Shown one piece after another: positions 1 to 9,232 of a stretch of DNA of 64,000 nt; within the stretch, counting starts at the first letter, position 1; each line of letters begins with the position of its first letter. The notes under the pieces are model-generated. The model did no database searches. It saw only the letters and a list, made by a program, of their open reading frames with translations, and was not told where the DNA came from. Position numbers and translations under genes: made by a program. The stretch spans positions 60,687-124,686 of the forward strand of contig JADLEJ010000022.1 in the NCBI GenBank assembly GCA_020846195.1, read 5' to 3'. Origin of the DNA: Nitrospira sp. (lineage in GTDB: Bacteria; Nitrospirota; Nitrospiria; Nitrospirales; Nitrospiraceae).

Positions 1-1052
1 AACAGATAGAGCTCTTCGTTCGTGCAACGGGCGGTAATCAATCCGGCGATCGCATCCGCGCCGTGCTTCTGCTTCATCTCCGTGAAACGATCGACGACCT
101 GGTGCATGGTTTCGAGCCAGGGTTTGGGCACGAGTTGGTTGCCCTCGCGCACCAGCGGCTGAGTGAGCCGGGTGCTGCTGTCGAGGTACTCGAATCCGAA
201 TCGCCCCCGTACGCAGAGTCCGCCGTGTCCCTTTGCGGTTTCCTCGCGGTCGCCCCATTTGTTTTTCCAGGACAAGGGCGAGGTGACCCGGATGACTTCG
301 GAGTCTTTGGTTTCCAGGTAAAGCTGGCAGCCGTCACCGCAATAGTTACAGGTGCTGGCGGTCTTTTTCATCTGCCAGGGCTTGTACAAGTACTTCGAAT
401 ACTTGTTGGTGATCGCGCCGACGGGGCACACGGCGAGACAGTCGCCGCAGAATTCGCAAGACAACGGGAGATCGCCTTTGGCGACGACCTGGTTGAATCC
501 GCCTTTCTTCATGAACTGCAGGGCATCGATCATCAGCACGTCTTTGCAGACGTTGATGCATTCGGCGCAGGCGATGCAGCGATTCATATTGAAGTCGAGG
601 ACCAGGCTGCGGGTGTCTTCCGGGATGAATTTTTGCTTTGCGCTGGCCAGGTTGGTGACGCCGTGCTGAAACGCCATGTCCTGGAGCTCGCAATGGCCGT
701 CCGCATCGCAGACCGGGCAATCCAGAGGATGGACCGAGAGATGCTTTTCGACGGCTTTTTTTCGCGCGAGGAAGAGGTCTTCCCCTTCCGTCCGGATGAC
801 CATTCCAGCGGTGGCTTTGGCTGTGCAAGAGCGAACCGGAGCCTTCTTGCCCTCCTGCATGACCAGGCACATACCGCAGGAACCGAACGGGTCGAAGGTG
901 TAGTGGTAGCACATGGCCGGGATGATCTTGCCCGTGCTTGAAATGACATCGTACAGCGAGACGCCGTCTTTGGCGGTGACGGTCTTCCCGTCGATGCTGA
1001 GCTCGATCGATGTCGCTTCGACGTCCGGATTGGTGGCTGGCTTCAAGCCCAT
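1..1052 (-). CDS. nuoG: NADH-quinone oxidoreductase subunit G (N-terminal part; gene runs off the window)
   Basis: Iron-sulfur subunit of the peripheral arm of respiratory complex I; about 350 residues are visible and the rest lies left of the window. Seen: a [2Fe-2S] ligand set (C48, C59, C62, C76), the His-Cys3 set (H108, C112, C115, C121), two complete ferredoxin-like 4-Cys motifs (C159/162/165/169 and C199/202/205/209, the second followed by PVGA), then a further Cys set (C235, C238, C242) opening the molybdopterin-oxidoreductase-like domain. Typical E. coli-like NuoG has only one [4Fe-4S] site in the double-motif region, so this protein appears to carry an extra cluster. The ATG is preceded by AAGGATC. 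It follows nuoD by about 25 bp in the same operon. nuoE and nuoF do not lie between nuoD and this gene. It could also be called a NuoG/formate dehydrogenase-like or hydrogenase-like iron-sulfur subunit. Confidence 0.93.
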   Translation of the reverse strand, partial: MGLKPATNPDVEATSIELSIDGKTVTAKDGVSLYDVISSTGKIIPAMCYHYTFDPFGSCGMCLVMQEGKKAPVRSCTAKATAGMVIRTEGEDLFLARKKAVEKHLSVHPLDCPVCDADGHCELQDMAFQHGVTNLASAKQKFIPEDTRSLVLDFNMNRCIACAECINVCKDVLMIDALQFMKKGGFNQVVAKGDLPLSCEFCGDCLAVCPVGAITNKYSKYLYKPWQMKKTASTCNYCGDGCQLYLETKDSEVIRVTSPLSWKNKWGDREETAKGHGGLCVRGRFGFEYLDSSTRLTQPLVREGNQLVPKPWLETMHQVVDRFTEMKQKHGADAIAGLITARCTNEELYL

Positions 1053-1077
1053 GGTTCGGATCCTTGCCTCTCTCTGA

Positions 1078-2322
1078 CTACCGGTCGCATTCGCCCATGA
1101 CGATATCGTAGGTGCCGAACAGGGTAATGGCGTCCGCGATCATATACCCGCGCGACATATAATCAAATGCTCCCATATGGATAAAGGAGGGGGAGCGGAT
1201 TTTCAGGCGATAGGGTTTCCCTCCGCCCGTGCTGACAATGTGGAATCCCAGCTCGCCTTTGTGCGCTTCCGTTCCGCAGTAGATTTCTCCGGGAGGGGCG
1301 TTGAAGCCCTGCGAGAACAGCTTGAACTGCTGGATCATCGATTCAAGATTGGTGAAGACCCGTTCTTTCGGCGGCAGGGTGACGCTTGGAACATCCGCCA
1401 TGATCGGACCGTCCTGCATCTGCTCAAGGCATTGCCGGATGATCTTGACGCTCTCGTATAGCTCCATGACCCGGATCCAATAACGATCGTACGTGTCGCC
1501 GTTTTTCCCTACCGGTACACTAAACTCGCATTTGGGGTACGCCGAATAGGGTTCGTATTTGCGCAGGTCGTAATCGACTCCCGATCCGCGCAGGGTCGGG
1601 CCGCTGAGCCCGAAGCTGACGGCATCTTCTGCCGAGACGACCGCCACGCCTTTGGTCCGCGCGACCCAGATGCGATTCGTCTCCAGGAAGACGATGTACT
1701 CGTCGATTTTTGGCGGGAAGTAGTCGAGAAACTTCTTGAGCTTATCGAGCAAGGACGGCGTGAAATCCCGCTCGACGCCGCCGATTCGGTACCAGCTGGT
1801 GGTCAGCCGGGCGCCGCACAGTTCATCGAACCAATCCAGCAGAATTTCCCGGTCGCGGAAGCAATAGAAGAACACGGTCATGGCGCCGATGTCGAGCGCT
1901 TGGGTTCCCAGCCAGAACTGATGGCCGATGATGCGCTGCACCTCCGCCACGATGGTGCGGAGATACTCGGCTCGATCCGGCACCTGGAGATTCATCAGCT
2001 TTTCAACGGCGCGGCAGTAGGCAAAGTTGTTATACATTGCACAGACATAGTCGAGCCGGTCTGTATGGGGAATGAACTGGTGATAGGTGCCGTCTTCCGC
2101 CAGCTTTTCGACGCCGCGGTGAAGGAAGCCCAGTACCGGCGTCGATTTCACGAGCCGCTCCCCTTCCAGCTCCAAGATCACCTTGAGCACGCCGTGGGTG
2201 CTCGGATGTTGCGGTCCCATGTTGAGCAGCAGTTCTTCGGTCCGGAGCGTCGGTAGCGACTCGCTCTCCGGATGCTCCGGGTCGACTTTATAGACGGTCG
2301 TTCTCTGGTCTTCAAATGCCAT
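1078..2322 (-). CDS. nuoD: NADH-quinone oxidoreductase subunit D
   Basis: 49-kDa subunit of complex I, homologous to the large subunit of NiFe hydrogenases; with NuoB it forms the quinone site at the membrane interface. The 414-residue length is normal for a stand-alone NuoD (not a NuoCD fusion). Seen: the N-terminal MGPQHPSTHG signature (about residues 35-44), the central GVERDF region and the conserved C-terminal end DIVMGECDR, so the protein is complete. It is the fourth gene of a nuoABCDG order, starting about 14 bp after nuoC. Confidence 0.97.
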   Translation of the reverse strand: MAFEDQRTTVYKVDPEHPESESLPTLRTEELLLNMGPQHPSTHGVLKVILELEGERLVKSTPVLGFLHRGVEKLAEDGTYHQFIPHTDRLDYVCAMYNNFAYCRAVEKLMNLQVPDRAEYLRTIVAEVQRIIGHQFWLGTQALDIGAMTVFFYCFRDREILLDWFDELCGARLTTSWYRIGGVERDFTPSLLDKLKKFLDYFPPKIDEYIVFLETNRIWVARTKGVAVVSAEDAVSFGLSGPTLRGSGVDYDLRKYEPYSAYPKCEFSVPVGKNGDTYDRYWIRVMELYESVKIIRQCLEQMQDGPIMADVPSVTLPPKERVFTNLESMIQQFKLFSQGFNAPPGEIYCGTEAHKGELGFHIVSTGGGKPYRLKIRSPSFIHMGAFDYMSRGYMIADAITLFGTYDIVMGECDR

Positions 2323-2336
2323 TGCTTGTCCAGTTC

Positions 2337-2834
2337 CTACCGTGGCACTTCGTCAAGGAAGTCGAAGGTATCCCGCCAGCCCTTGCCGCGGAGCGGAAAG
2401 TCTTTCCGGAGCGGGTACCCTTCGGTGTAATCGTCTGGCATCAGAATGCGGCGCAGGTCTGGGTGATTGCGGAAGCGGATGCCCATCATGTCGTAGACTT
2501 CGCGCTCCATGAAATCGGCGCCCTTCCAGATGTCGGTCAATGAGTCGACAATACAGTCCGACTCGGGTGCGCGGGTCTTGAGTCTGATCCGCTGCCGTTT
2601 CCTGATCGCATAGAATTCCCAGACCACCTCGAAGCGCTCTTCGTCATCGGGCCAGTCGACGGAGCTGACATGGACGATGTAGTCGAAGTCCATTCCCGGG
2701 TCGTCGTGCAGAAACTGGGCGACTTCGTGAAGCGTCTCTCGCGTGACGGTCACGGAGACATCGCCACGCCATTCAGTCGATGACACAAAACCTGCCGGAA
2801 ACGTGTCTTGAACCCGTTGTGCTAATTGATGCAT
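2337..2834 (-). CDS. nuoC: NADH-quinone oxidoreductase subunit C
   Basis: 30-kDa subunit of complex I, a structural part of the hydrophilic arm contacting NuoD and NuoB. The 165 residues match the family length. The C-terminal half holds the family signature around FMEREVYDMMGIRFRNHPDL and ends with the PLRKDFPLRG segment. It is a separate gene rather than the NuoCD fusion of enterobacteria. It lies 10 bp after nuoB and is followed closely by nuoD. Confidence 0.96.
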   Translation of the reverse strand: MHQLAQRVQDTFPAGFVSSTEWRGDVSVTVTRETLHEVAQFLHDDPGMDFDYIVHVSSVDWPDDEERFEVVWEFYAIRKRQRIRLKTRAPESDCIVDSLTDIWKGADFMEREVYDMMGIRFRNHPDLRRILMPDDYTEGYPLRKDFPLRGKGWRDTFDFLDEVPR

Positions 2835-2844
2835 CGCGCCATTC

Positions 2845-3372
2845 CTAGGCGATCACGCCGGTTTTGACCTGATCGGGCTGTTTCACAAACACCCGTTTTT
2901 GCATGATGCGTTCTTGCAATTTCAGAATGCCGTCGAATAGCGCCTCCGGCGTGGGCGGGCATCCCGGAACATAAATATCGACAGGGACGAACCGGTCGAC
3001 TCCCTGAACGACGCTATAGCTGTCGTAGATATTGCCGGATGTGGCGCAAGATCCCATGGCAATGACGTACTTAGGTTCCGGCATCTGGTCGTAAATTTTC
3101 CGAATCACGGGGGCCATGCGCCGGCAGACCGTTCCCGCAACAATCATCAAATCGGACTGCCTGGGAGAAGCGCGGAATACCCCCGCTCCATAGCGATCCA
3201 TGTCATAGCGGGACGACACCGCGGCAATCATTTCGATCGCGCAACAGGCCAAGCCGAAGGTCATGGGCCAGAGCGAGCCTTTGCGCGCCCAGTTTACGGC
3301 TTTTTCGACCGTGGTCGTAATGACATCGGGAGAGCCGTCTTTATCCGGCCGCCCCAGTTGAATCAGTCCCAT
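2845..3372 (-). CDS. nuoB: NADH-quinone oxidoreductase subunit B
   Basis: PSST subunit of complex I, which carries the terminal cluster N2 that hands electrons to quinone. The four N2 ligands are all visible: adjacent C43 and C44 in the LACCAIEM motif, C109 in MGSCA and C138 in PGCPP. Length 175 residues, normal. The start codon overlaps the 3' end of nuoA by about 10 bases, so the two are probably translationally coupled. Confidence 0.97.
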   Translation of the reverse strand: MGLIQLGRPDKDGSPDVITTTVEKAVNWARKGSLWPMTFGLACCAIEMIAAVSSRYDMDRYGAGVFRASPRQSDLMIVAGTVCRRMAPVIRKIYDQMPEPKYVIAMGSCATSGNIYDSYSVVQGVDRFVPVDIYVPGCPPTPEALFDGILKLQERIMQKRVFVKQPDQVKTGVIA

Positions 3373-3746
3373 TCAAGTGCCCCTTTTCGCCAGGCGTAGA
3401 CATACGCGACTAGGAACAACGCAATAAACACCAACATCTCTACCAGCCCAATGATTCCGAGTTTTTCGAATACGATGGCCCAGGGATACAGAAAAATGAC
3501 TTCAATATCGAAAATCACGAACAGCATCGCGAACACGTAATAGCGGACGGGAAATGGCATGCGAGCATCTGAAAATGGTTCGGATCCGCACTCATAGGTC
3601 GATAGCTTTTCCGGTTCAGGGTATTTCGGTTGCGCAAAGTAACTGATTACCAGGGTGACGACCCCAAATGCCAAAGCAATAAATATAAATAGAAGTATGG
3701 GGAAATACCTGGTGAGATACTCGAGTAGAAGATCAAAGCCGGTCAT
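3363..3746 (-). CDS. nuoA: NADH-quinone oxidoreductase subunit A
   Basis: Small membrane subunit of complex I (ND3 homologue). Three hydrophobic helices are visible, with the conserved YECGSEPF loop after the first; the Cys in that loop marks the active/deactive-sensitive loop in the family. I chose the ATG before TGFDLLLEY; an ATG three codons upstream (3755) is equally possible, and a longer open frame to 3827 is unlikely because it adds no conserved sequence. First gene of the visible nuo operon. Confidence 0.94.
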   Translation of the reverse strand: MTGFDLLLEYLTRYFPILLFIFIALAFGVVTLVISYFAQPKYPEPEKLSTYECGSEPFSDARMPFPVRYYVFAMLFVIFDIEVIFLYPWAIVFEKLGIIGLVEMLVFIALFLVAYVYAWRKGALEWD

Positions 3747-3755
3747 CGTTCCCAT

Positions 3756-4263
3756 CTCGCAAGATGTTGAACTGGAAAGAAGAGTCGAGATCTTAGTTCT
3801 GTGGTCCGGGGGATAGCAAGCGGACAAAGGACCTACAGAAGTGGACCCGAAAGCCCTACCCCTCGACCCTGTGGCATATACGTATGAAAGAACGAAAGTT
3901 TCTCACTGATCGGTCGGTCTCCAAGGCATGCTTGAGTTGGCATGGAAGTGGGGGGAATAGCTCAGCATTCTATTTTTGCAGTCGAGGTGAGCGGAAAACG
4001 GCGGGCATTCGAAGTTGAGTTGGAGGGGTTCCTTGAGAGACATCCCACTCTGCTTCCAGCGGGGAGAAGGCCTTCGCCTTCCGTCGCCGGTGAATTTGGG
4101 TTTCGATCCGCGGTTGTTTCGTCGGATCGGGATTATAGGGTGCTTGAGGGGGTGTCATCTCTTCAGGTGTCGATTCATTTTAAGGAAGCGCGTCGATCTA
4201 GTTTCTGTACGATAGCACCTTGCAAAAACCTCCGTCAAACGACTGTGCAATCAGGAGAAAATC
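3756..4263. other. Intergenic region between divergent nuo operon and OmpA-domain gene
   Basis: About 500 bp between the leftward nuo operon and the rightward gene at 4332. An open frame extends through part of it in phase with the downstream gene, but it has no start with a ribosome site and no family resemblance, so I read it as non-coding. The nuo promoter should be here; no convincing -35/-10 pair was found on the minus strand. Confidence 0.6.
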
Positions 4264-4291
4264 TTGACAATACCCTATTATTTGCTATGGT
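4264..4291 (+). promoter_or_regulatory. Sigma-70-type promoter of the OmpA-domain gene
   Basis: Perfect -35 TTGACA (4264-4269), 16-base spacer, -10 TATGGT (4286-4291). Predicted start of transcription is near 4298, giving a leader of about 34 bases that contains AAGGA 11 bases before the ATG at 4332. Confidence 0.75.
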
Positions 4292-4331
4292 TTGCGAGGA
4301 TTCACGCGCCTCAACCAAGGACAACATTATT

Positions 4332-5906
4332 ATGAAAACGACGACTTCTCTTTTCTTGGCCCTGACATTGTGTGTGGGTGCGGTGCCGGCCGGAGCTCAG
4401 CCGGTTGATACAAGCACCATACGATTCGGGGAAGGCGCCTTGGCATTTGCCGAGGGGGCGATTCAAAAAACGACGCCTCGCGATGGCATCGTGAATCTTA
4501 TCACCGGTGACAATCAGTCGACTGGCGATCGAATGATTTTGGGACAACATGATGCGTTGTATCTCAAGCTCGATAATCCTCATGGCGTCGCGCCCGGGGA
4601 TCTTTACACCGTCTATCGTCGAGTGCGAAAGGTTTTTCATCCGGCCACAGGCGAATATTTGGGGTTTGTCGTTATTCGATTGGCGGTGGTGCAGGTTACG
4701 CAGGCGGATCATGCGTTGACGACGGTTGAAGTTGTGCGGAACTATGGGGTCATTGCCCCCGGCGATCCTGTAATGCGGTTTGTGCCGCCAGTTTATTCGG
4801 AAGAGCCCAGCCCCGCGAGCGATACTGCAGAACTTCGTGGAATGATTGTCGAACTCCAGGCCGATAAGCCCATGACTCTCGTGTCGCAGTTCAATGTGGT
4901 CTATCTCGACCATGGAAAAGGCGATGGCCTCAGGAGTGGAGACCTTCTGGAGTTGCATCGCCACAGCCAGGGGCTCCCGCCACGAAAGATTGGACAATTA
5001 AAAGTGCTCGCGACGGAGGATCGGACGGCGACAGCTATGATCCAAAGCGCAGCGACGAGAGTTATGAAGGGAGATCGATTCAAGCTCGCCGGGCATTCTT
5101 CTCCTGCGGTGGTCCCCGTCGAGACTCCTGTTCAGTCGCTGTCTCAATTCAAGTCTCCTCACATTGAGAAAACGGCGGTACCGCTTCAGCCTGATCTCGT
5201 TGCTAGGAGGCTGAGCGTGCAAGATGCGGCTGGAGAGAGCCGGTTAAATCTTGGCGAGATCACGAATTTTCTCCGGTACGACTCTGGAGAAGCTTCGATC
5301 AGGCCTGAGGGATACAAGGTCTTGGATCAATTAATCGAGTATTTGCGCACCAGCGAGGACGCGCGAATGATCCGGGTCGAGGGCCATGCGGACAATGTCG
5401 AGATTGGCCCTGCCCTGAAATCGCGGTATCCGAGCAATTGGGAGTTGTCCAAGGCCCGTGCGAGTGGCGTGCTTCGCTATCTCGTCGAAAAAGGCGGGCT
5501 GGATTCGGCCCGCCTGGCTTCCGTCGGGTATGGCGATGGCCACCCCGCTGCGACGAACGCAACCGAAGAGGGCCGGACCAGCAATCGGCGTGTGGAAATT
5601 CTGCTCTACGCCCCGACTTCTACAGATGCTAATCCTCCGCAACCGATCATGCCACAGACGGCGGACAAGCAGAATAGTGATCCAGCCAGCTTGCGCGCAA
5701 AGGGCGACGGTGGTCTGGAGATGTCCGTTCCGACGGCACAGGATGGTATTGTCGATCCATCCGTCTCTCGCATAAATGGGCAGGATGCGCTTCCGGCAAC
5801 CGATAGCCCCGGAACGCTCAGCCTTCCCGACTCTGCAAGAACGCCGGGCATCTCGGATCCGTCCGTGCAAGATCCAGCCGCACCCACTGGGCGGCCACTC
5901 GAATAA
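4332..5906 (+). CDS. Exported OmpA-family C-terminal domain protein
   Basis: 524-residue envelope protein. Seen: a signal peptide (residues 1-22, ending in AGA-Q), two related beta-rich segments (about 60-150 and 180-255) each containing a PGD or SGD turn, and an OmpA/MotB-type peptidoglycan-binding domain (about 308-427) with the GHADN motif and a C-terminal NRRVEI motif. A low-complexity tail of about 100 residues follows. The start was chosen at the ATG after AAGGA; it directly precedes the signal peptide, whereas the longer open frame from 3942 would bury it. Probably anchors a periplasmic function to the cell wall; the role of the two N-terminal repeats is unknown. Confidence 0.85.
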   Translation: MKTTTSLFLALTLCVGAVPAGAQPVDTSTIRFGEGALAFAEGAIQKTTPRDGIVNLITGDNQSTGDRMILGQHDALYLKLDNPHGVAPGDLYTVYRRVRKVFHPATGEYLGFVVIRLAVVQVTQADHALTTVEVVRNYGVIAPGDPVMRFVPPVYSEEPSPASDTAELRGMIVELQADKPMTLVSQFNVVYLDHGKGDGLRSGDLLELHRHSQGLPPRKIGQLKVLATEDRTATAMIQSAATRVMKGDRFKLAGHSSPAVVPVETPVQSLSQFKSPHIEKTAVPLQPDLVARRLSVQDAAGESRLNLGEITNFLRYDSGEASIRPEGYKVLDQLIEYLRTSEDARMIRVEGHADNVEIGPALKSRYPSNWELSKARASGVLRYLVEKGGLDSARLASVGYGDGHPAATNATEEGRTSNRRVEILLYAPTSTDANPPQPIMPQTADKQNSDPASLRAKGDGGLEMSVPTAQDGIVDPSVSRINGQDALPATDSPGTLSLPDSARTPGISDPSVQDPAAPTGRPLE

Positions 5907-6030
5907 TATTGCTTTCCTTGGGTAGGCGGGTTTCTCATCCGCCTGCCCATGGAACTGCTTTCCGGCGGCCGGTCGCCCTCTTCTCCTCCATTTCATTGTT
6001 CTGTCTTTCGGCGCGCTGTTAGAATGCGCC

Positions 6031-8340
6031 ATGTCTACCGAATTTCCTCGCGATATCGACCAGTCGAAGGTTCCTGTTTTTGCCGACGTGATTGTTCCGC
6101 GGCATTTGGCGAAGACGTTCACCTATCTGGTTCCAGCAACACTCGTAGGCCGGATCAAAGTTGGTCAAAGGGTGGTCGTGCCGTTTGGCCGAACAATGTT
6201 GGACGGGGCTGTCGTGGGATTAGCTCATGATCTTCCGAACGGAGTGAGCCGGTCTCAACTCAAGGCCATTGCCTCGGTATCGGATGGCGACAGCCTATCC
6301 GGGTTTCCCCCCGGGATGTTCGATCTCTCGAGGCAGGTGGCGGAGGAGTACATTGCTCCCTGGGGGCAATGTTTACGGCTGGTGGCGCCAGCGGCTCGTA
6401 CAGGTACCCAATCGAAATGGTGTTATGTGGCCACGCCACAAGGGCGTCTGGCCGTGGAGCAGGGGAAGTGTCCAGAGGGGTCCTTGCCGCTTTTTAAGCG
6501 TATCGCGCGCAGAAAAAGCGGGCTTTCCGCTTCGACCATTCAGGCCGCTCGCCAAGGGGCTGACCGACGGGCTCTCGCGTTTCTCGAAGCGCAGCAATGG
6601 ATTCTTAAGAGTGAAGCCGCGGTTTCCAAGCGACCCGCTCGCCTTCGCGAGCAGGAAGAAGAACGCGAACTTGCAGTCGATGAATTTTCTCCTTGCCCTG
6701 CGCCAGATGGTGATGTCGTGCGACGAATCCAGGCGCTCTTGTTGGCGGGTCGGCCGGCAAGAATTCTGATTGATGGGGTATTGGACGTTCGCGTCGGCAT
6801 CATGGCGCGAGCGGCCCAACTTGCTCTGGATGGAGGACAATCCGCCCTCATTATTATCGGCGAAGTCGCTCGAGCGCAGTGGCTGGCGCAGGTCCTTCGA
6901 ACTGTCACGAAGCTTCCCGTGACGCTTCAGACGCGCCGGCCGTCAGGAGCCGATGCGGATTCGAGCGGATCGGCGACTCCGAAGATTGTTGTCGGAACCC
7001 GGTCGGCCATTTTTTACCCCCTTCGATCGGCCGGGTTGATTTGGGTCGATGGAGAAGAAGACTCTGCCATGAAGGAGCCGCAGGAGCCGCACTATCATGT
7101 GCGAGAGGTTGCCTGGATGCGGGCGCAGCAGGAGTCCGCGCTCCTCGTATATGGGTCGGCGCATCCGTCTCTGGAGGCGATCAGCGTGCGTGAGATTGAA
7201 CGGTTTGCGCAAAGCAGAGAGGTCTGCAGCGCTCCATCTATCGAACTAGTCGACATGAGTCGGGAGTTCGGTGGATTGCCATTCAGTCCTCCGCTCCTTG
7301 CCGCACTGCGCACGATTCTGGTCGAGCAAGACCGGGCGATCCTGTTTCTGAATCGGCGCGGCTATGCCGGTGCGCTGGTCTGCCGCGATTGCGGATGGGT
7401 GCCGCGCTGTCCTGCCTGTGCCGTAGCCTTCGCCTACTACCGAGAATCCGCCCGGCTCGCCTGCCGCTATTGTGGGCGAAAAGAGTCGTTGCCTGAGACC
7501 TGTGGAGCCTGTGGAGCGTCACGATTAAGCCCGATTGGGGAAGGAACGGAACGAGTTGAGCAGGAAGCGCGCCGGCTTTTTCCAGAGGCGCGGATTATCC
7601 GGATCGACCGCGACGCTCTTCGGGGGGTGGCGCCAGCCAGGCGATTGTGGCAGCAGGTGCGAGCCCGCACGTGGGATATTTTGATCGGGACACAGGTGTT
7701 GTTTCAGCGTGAGCCGCTGCCGCCGGTCGGGCTTGTTGGGATTATCGATGCCGATTCCGGCCTGCATTTTCCGGATTTCCGAGCGGCGGAGCGGACCCAC
7801 CAGTTGTTGGTGGATGCGGTGAATCTTGCGAAGCCGGCCACCTCGGGCGGGCGCGTGATTGTACAGACGTCTTTGCCGAACCATCATGTGATGCAAGCGG
7901 TGGCTGCCCGCGATCCGGCGAGATTTTACGATGAGGAAATTCAGGCGCGCCGGTTATTAGGCTATCCGCCGGTTCAGCATCTCATCTATTTGACCGTGTC
8001 AGGGAAAGACCGGCGGCTGACCGAGTCGGTGGCGCAGCGATGGGTGGATGAGTTGCACAAGATTCTAGCGGTTCGCCCGGCTGCGACAGCGTCTGGATCA
8101 ACCTCGACGCAGCGGGGGCTGCCGGCTATTCCGCCGGGTCATGGGATCGTTGTGCTGGGACCGGTGGCGGCGGTCGGTGTTGGTCCGGCGGGAATGCATG
8201 GCTGGCACATCATGGTGAAAGGCGGAGATCGCATAGCGATGCGTGACGGAGTCAGCCGATCTCTCGCGACGAGGGAACGAGCGTATCCAGGACGGACCTT
8301 CAAGTTTAGCGTGGATGTCGATCCCGTCGATATGGGGTAA
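6031..8340 (+). CDS. priA: Primosomal protein N' (PriA) with eroded helicase motifs
   Basis: PriA restarts stalled replication forks by binding branched DNA and loading the replicative helicase. The 769-residue protein has the N-terminal 3'-DNA-binding domain and all eight zinc-binding Cys (451, 454, 460, 463, 478, 481, 491, 494). The ATPase motifs are degenerate: the P-loop expected near 248-256 reads DGVLDVRVG instead of G-x4-GKT, motif II reads VDGEED instead of DEEH, motif III GSAHP instead of GSATP, and no GRAGR motif VI is present. From family knowledge this predicts loss of helicase activity while the DNA-binding and assembly roles may remain, as reported for actinobacterial PriA. The reading frame is intact, so it is not an ordinary pseudogene. 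Confidence 0.9.
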   Translation: MSTEFPRDIDQSKVPVFADVIVPRHLAKTFTYLVPATLVGRIKVGQRVVVPFGRTMLDGAVVGLAHDLPNGVSRSQLKAIASVSDGDSLSGFPPGMFDLSRQVAEEYIAPWGQCLRLVAPAARTGTQSKWCYVATPQGRLAVEQGKCPEGSLPLFKRIARRKSGLSASTIQAARQGADRRALAFLEAQQWILKSEAAVSKRPARLREQEEERELAVDEFSPCPAPDGDVVRRIQALLLAGRPARILIDGVLDVRVGIMARAAQLALDGGQSALIIIGEVARAQWLAQVLRTVTKLPVTLQTRRPSGADADSSGSATPKIVVGTRSAIFYPLRSAGLIWVDGEEDSAMKEPQEPHYHVREVAWMRAQQESALLVYGSAHPSLEAISVREIERFAQSREVCSAPSIELVDMSREFGGLPFSPPLLAALRTILVEQDRAILFLNRRGYAGALVCRDCGWVPRCPACAVAFAYYRESARLACRYCGRKESLPETCGACGASRLSPIGEGTERVEQEARRLFPEARIIRIDRDALRGVAPARRLWQQVRARTWDILIGTQVLFQREPLPPVGLVGIIDADSGLHFPDFRAAERTHQLLVDAVNLAKPATSGGRVIVQTSLPNHHVMQAVAARDPARFYDEEIQARRLLGYPPVQHLIYLTVSGKDRRLTESVAQRWVDELHKILAVRPAATASGSTSTQRGLPAIPPGHGIVVLGPVAAVGVGPAGMHGWHIMVKGGDRIAMRDGVSRSLATRERAYPGRTFKFSVDVDPVDMG

Positions 8341-8357
8341 GCGACTATCGCTTTTTC
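8339..8357 (+). terminator. Candidate terminator after priA
   Basis: AAGCGA-CTA-TCGCTT hairpin immediately followed by TTT, at the priA stop codon. The loop also contains the stop codon of the convergent gene. Short stem, so only moderate support. Confidence 0.45.
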
Positions 8358-8782
8358 CGGCGCGGAGGTTGCGCGGGGGGGGCAGGTGTGGAGGAGAGGG
8401 TTGGGGGGGGCGGTGTTTCTGGTTTGCGTTTGAAGAGGCCGTAGGAAAAGGACATCCAAAAAACCGATGAGAAGAGGCCCAGGACCACGGCGGAGAGGAT
8501 CGTGCCCATTTCTTCGTCGGAGGGTCCTGCTGCGGCTGATTTGAGCTGTATCATCAGTTGCAGCGGCCAGGCAAAGCTTTCCAGTCCGAGTAGCAGGGTC
8601 GACCAGGCCCAAATTTCTGTGATGGTGCGGCACTTCCAGTGTAAAAATGCTGCGACGAGCAGCGCCCATAGCACAACGAGCCACGGTGAGAACGTGCCCC
8701 AGAGCAACCAGAATCCTACGGCGACGACGAGTGTGCCGAGGCCGATATTCAGCAGAAGAATTCTTTGAGCGGGTGGAGGCAT
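8345..8782 (-). CDS. Hypothetical membrane protein
   Basis: About 145 residues with four hydrophobic segments and a basic, proline-rich C-terminal tail (PPPPTLSS... ending RKKR). I do not recognise the family. The start is the ATG before PPPAQRILLL; a TTG at 8821 would add 13 residues. Neither has a clear ribosome-binding site. It is convergent with priA and only a few bases separate the two stops. No functional assignment. Confidence 0.6.
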   Translation of the reverse strand: MPPPAQRILLLNIGLGTLVVAVGFWLLWGTFSPWLVVLWALLVAAFLHWKCRTITEIWAWSTLLLGLESFAWPLQLMIQLKSAAAGPSDEEMGTILSAVVLGLFSSVFWMSFSYGLFKRKPETPPPPTLSSTPAPPAQPPRRKKR

Positions 8783-8860
8783 GAGGGCGGCAGTGTGCCG
8801 GGCAAGACGCCGTGATGTCAATGTGGGGCGAAAGATGAATAGATGGATATGGACGGTATG

Positions 8861-9232
8861 TTAGTAACTCAGCTCTGACTGAGCCGCATCCAGCAGCGTC
8901 TGCATATCGAACGGTTTCTGAAGGGTTCGCCGGGCGCCAAGCATTTTCGCGACATCGAGGAAATTCAAGATGCCAATCATATCGCTGCCGCCGGTAATGG
9001 CGATCACTCGCGAGGCTGGGAACTCGCGGCGCAATGTCATGATGCTTTCGAGCCCGTCTTGATCGGGCATCAGAATGTCCATGATCACAAGATCCGCGGG
9101 CTTGGTCCGGTATCGCTCCAGGCCCTGTTTCCCGTTGCTGGCTTCCTGGACATCGTATCCCGCCTGCTCCAGGGTTTCTCGGATCAGTTGGCGGATTTGA
9201 TCTTCGTCGTCAACGACTAGGACTGATGGCAT
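8861..9232 (-). CDS. Single-domain response regulator (CheY-like)
   Basis: Stand-alone receiver domain of about 123 residues with acidic pocket (VVDDED), phospho-acceptor Asp in VIMDILMPD, Thr in the AITGG switch motif and Lys in LQKPF. No output domain, so it probably acts by protein contact or phosphotransfer. The ATG is chosen because GAGGAA lies six bases upstream. The start overlaps the 3' end of the hybrid kinase gene by 23 bases, suggesting translational coupling and that this kinase is its partner. Confidence 0.88.
   Translation of the reverse strand: MPSVLVVDDEDQIRQLIRETLEQAGYDVQEASNGKQGLERYRTKPADLVIMDILMPDQDGLESIMTLRREFPASRVIAITGGSDMIGILNFLDVAKMLGARRTLQKPFDMQTLLDAAQSELSY

Noticed and set aside
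3942..4331. Upstream in-frame extension of the OmpA-domain gene
   Set aside because: No ribosome site, and the signal peptide begins at 4332 after a good promoter and AAGGA.
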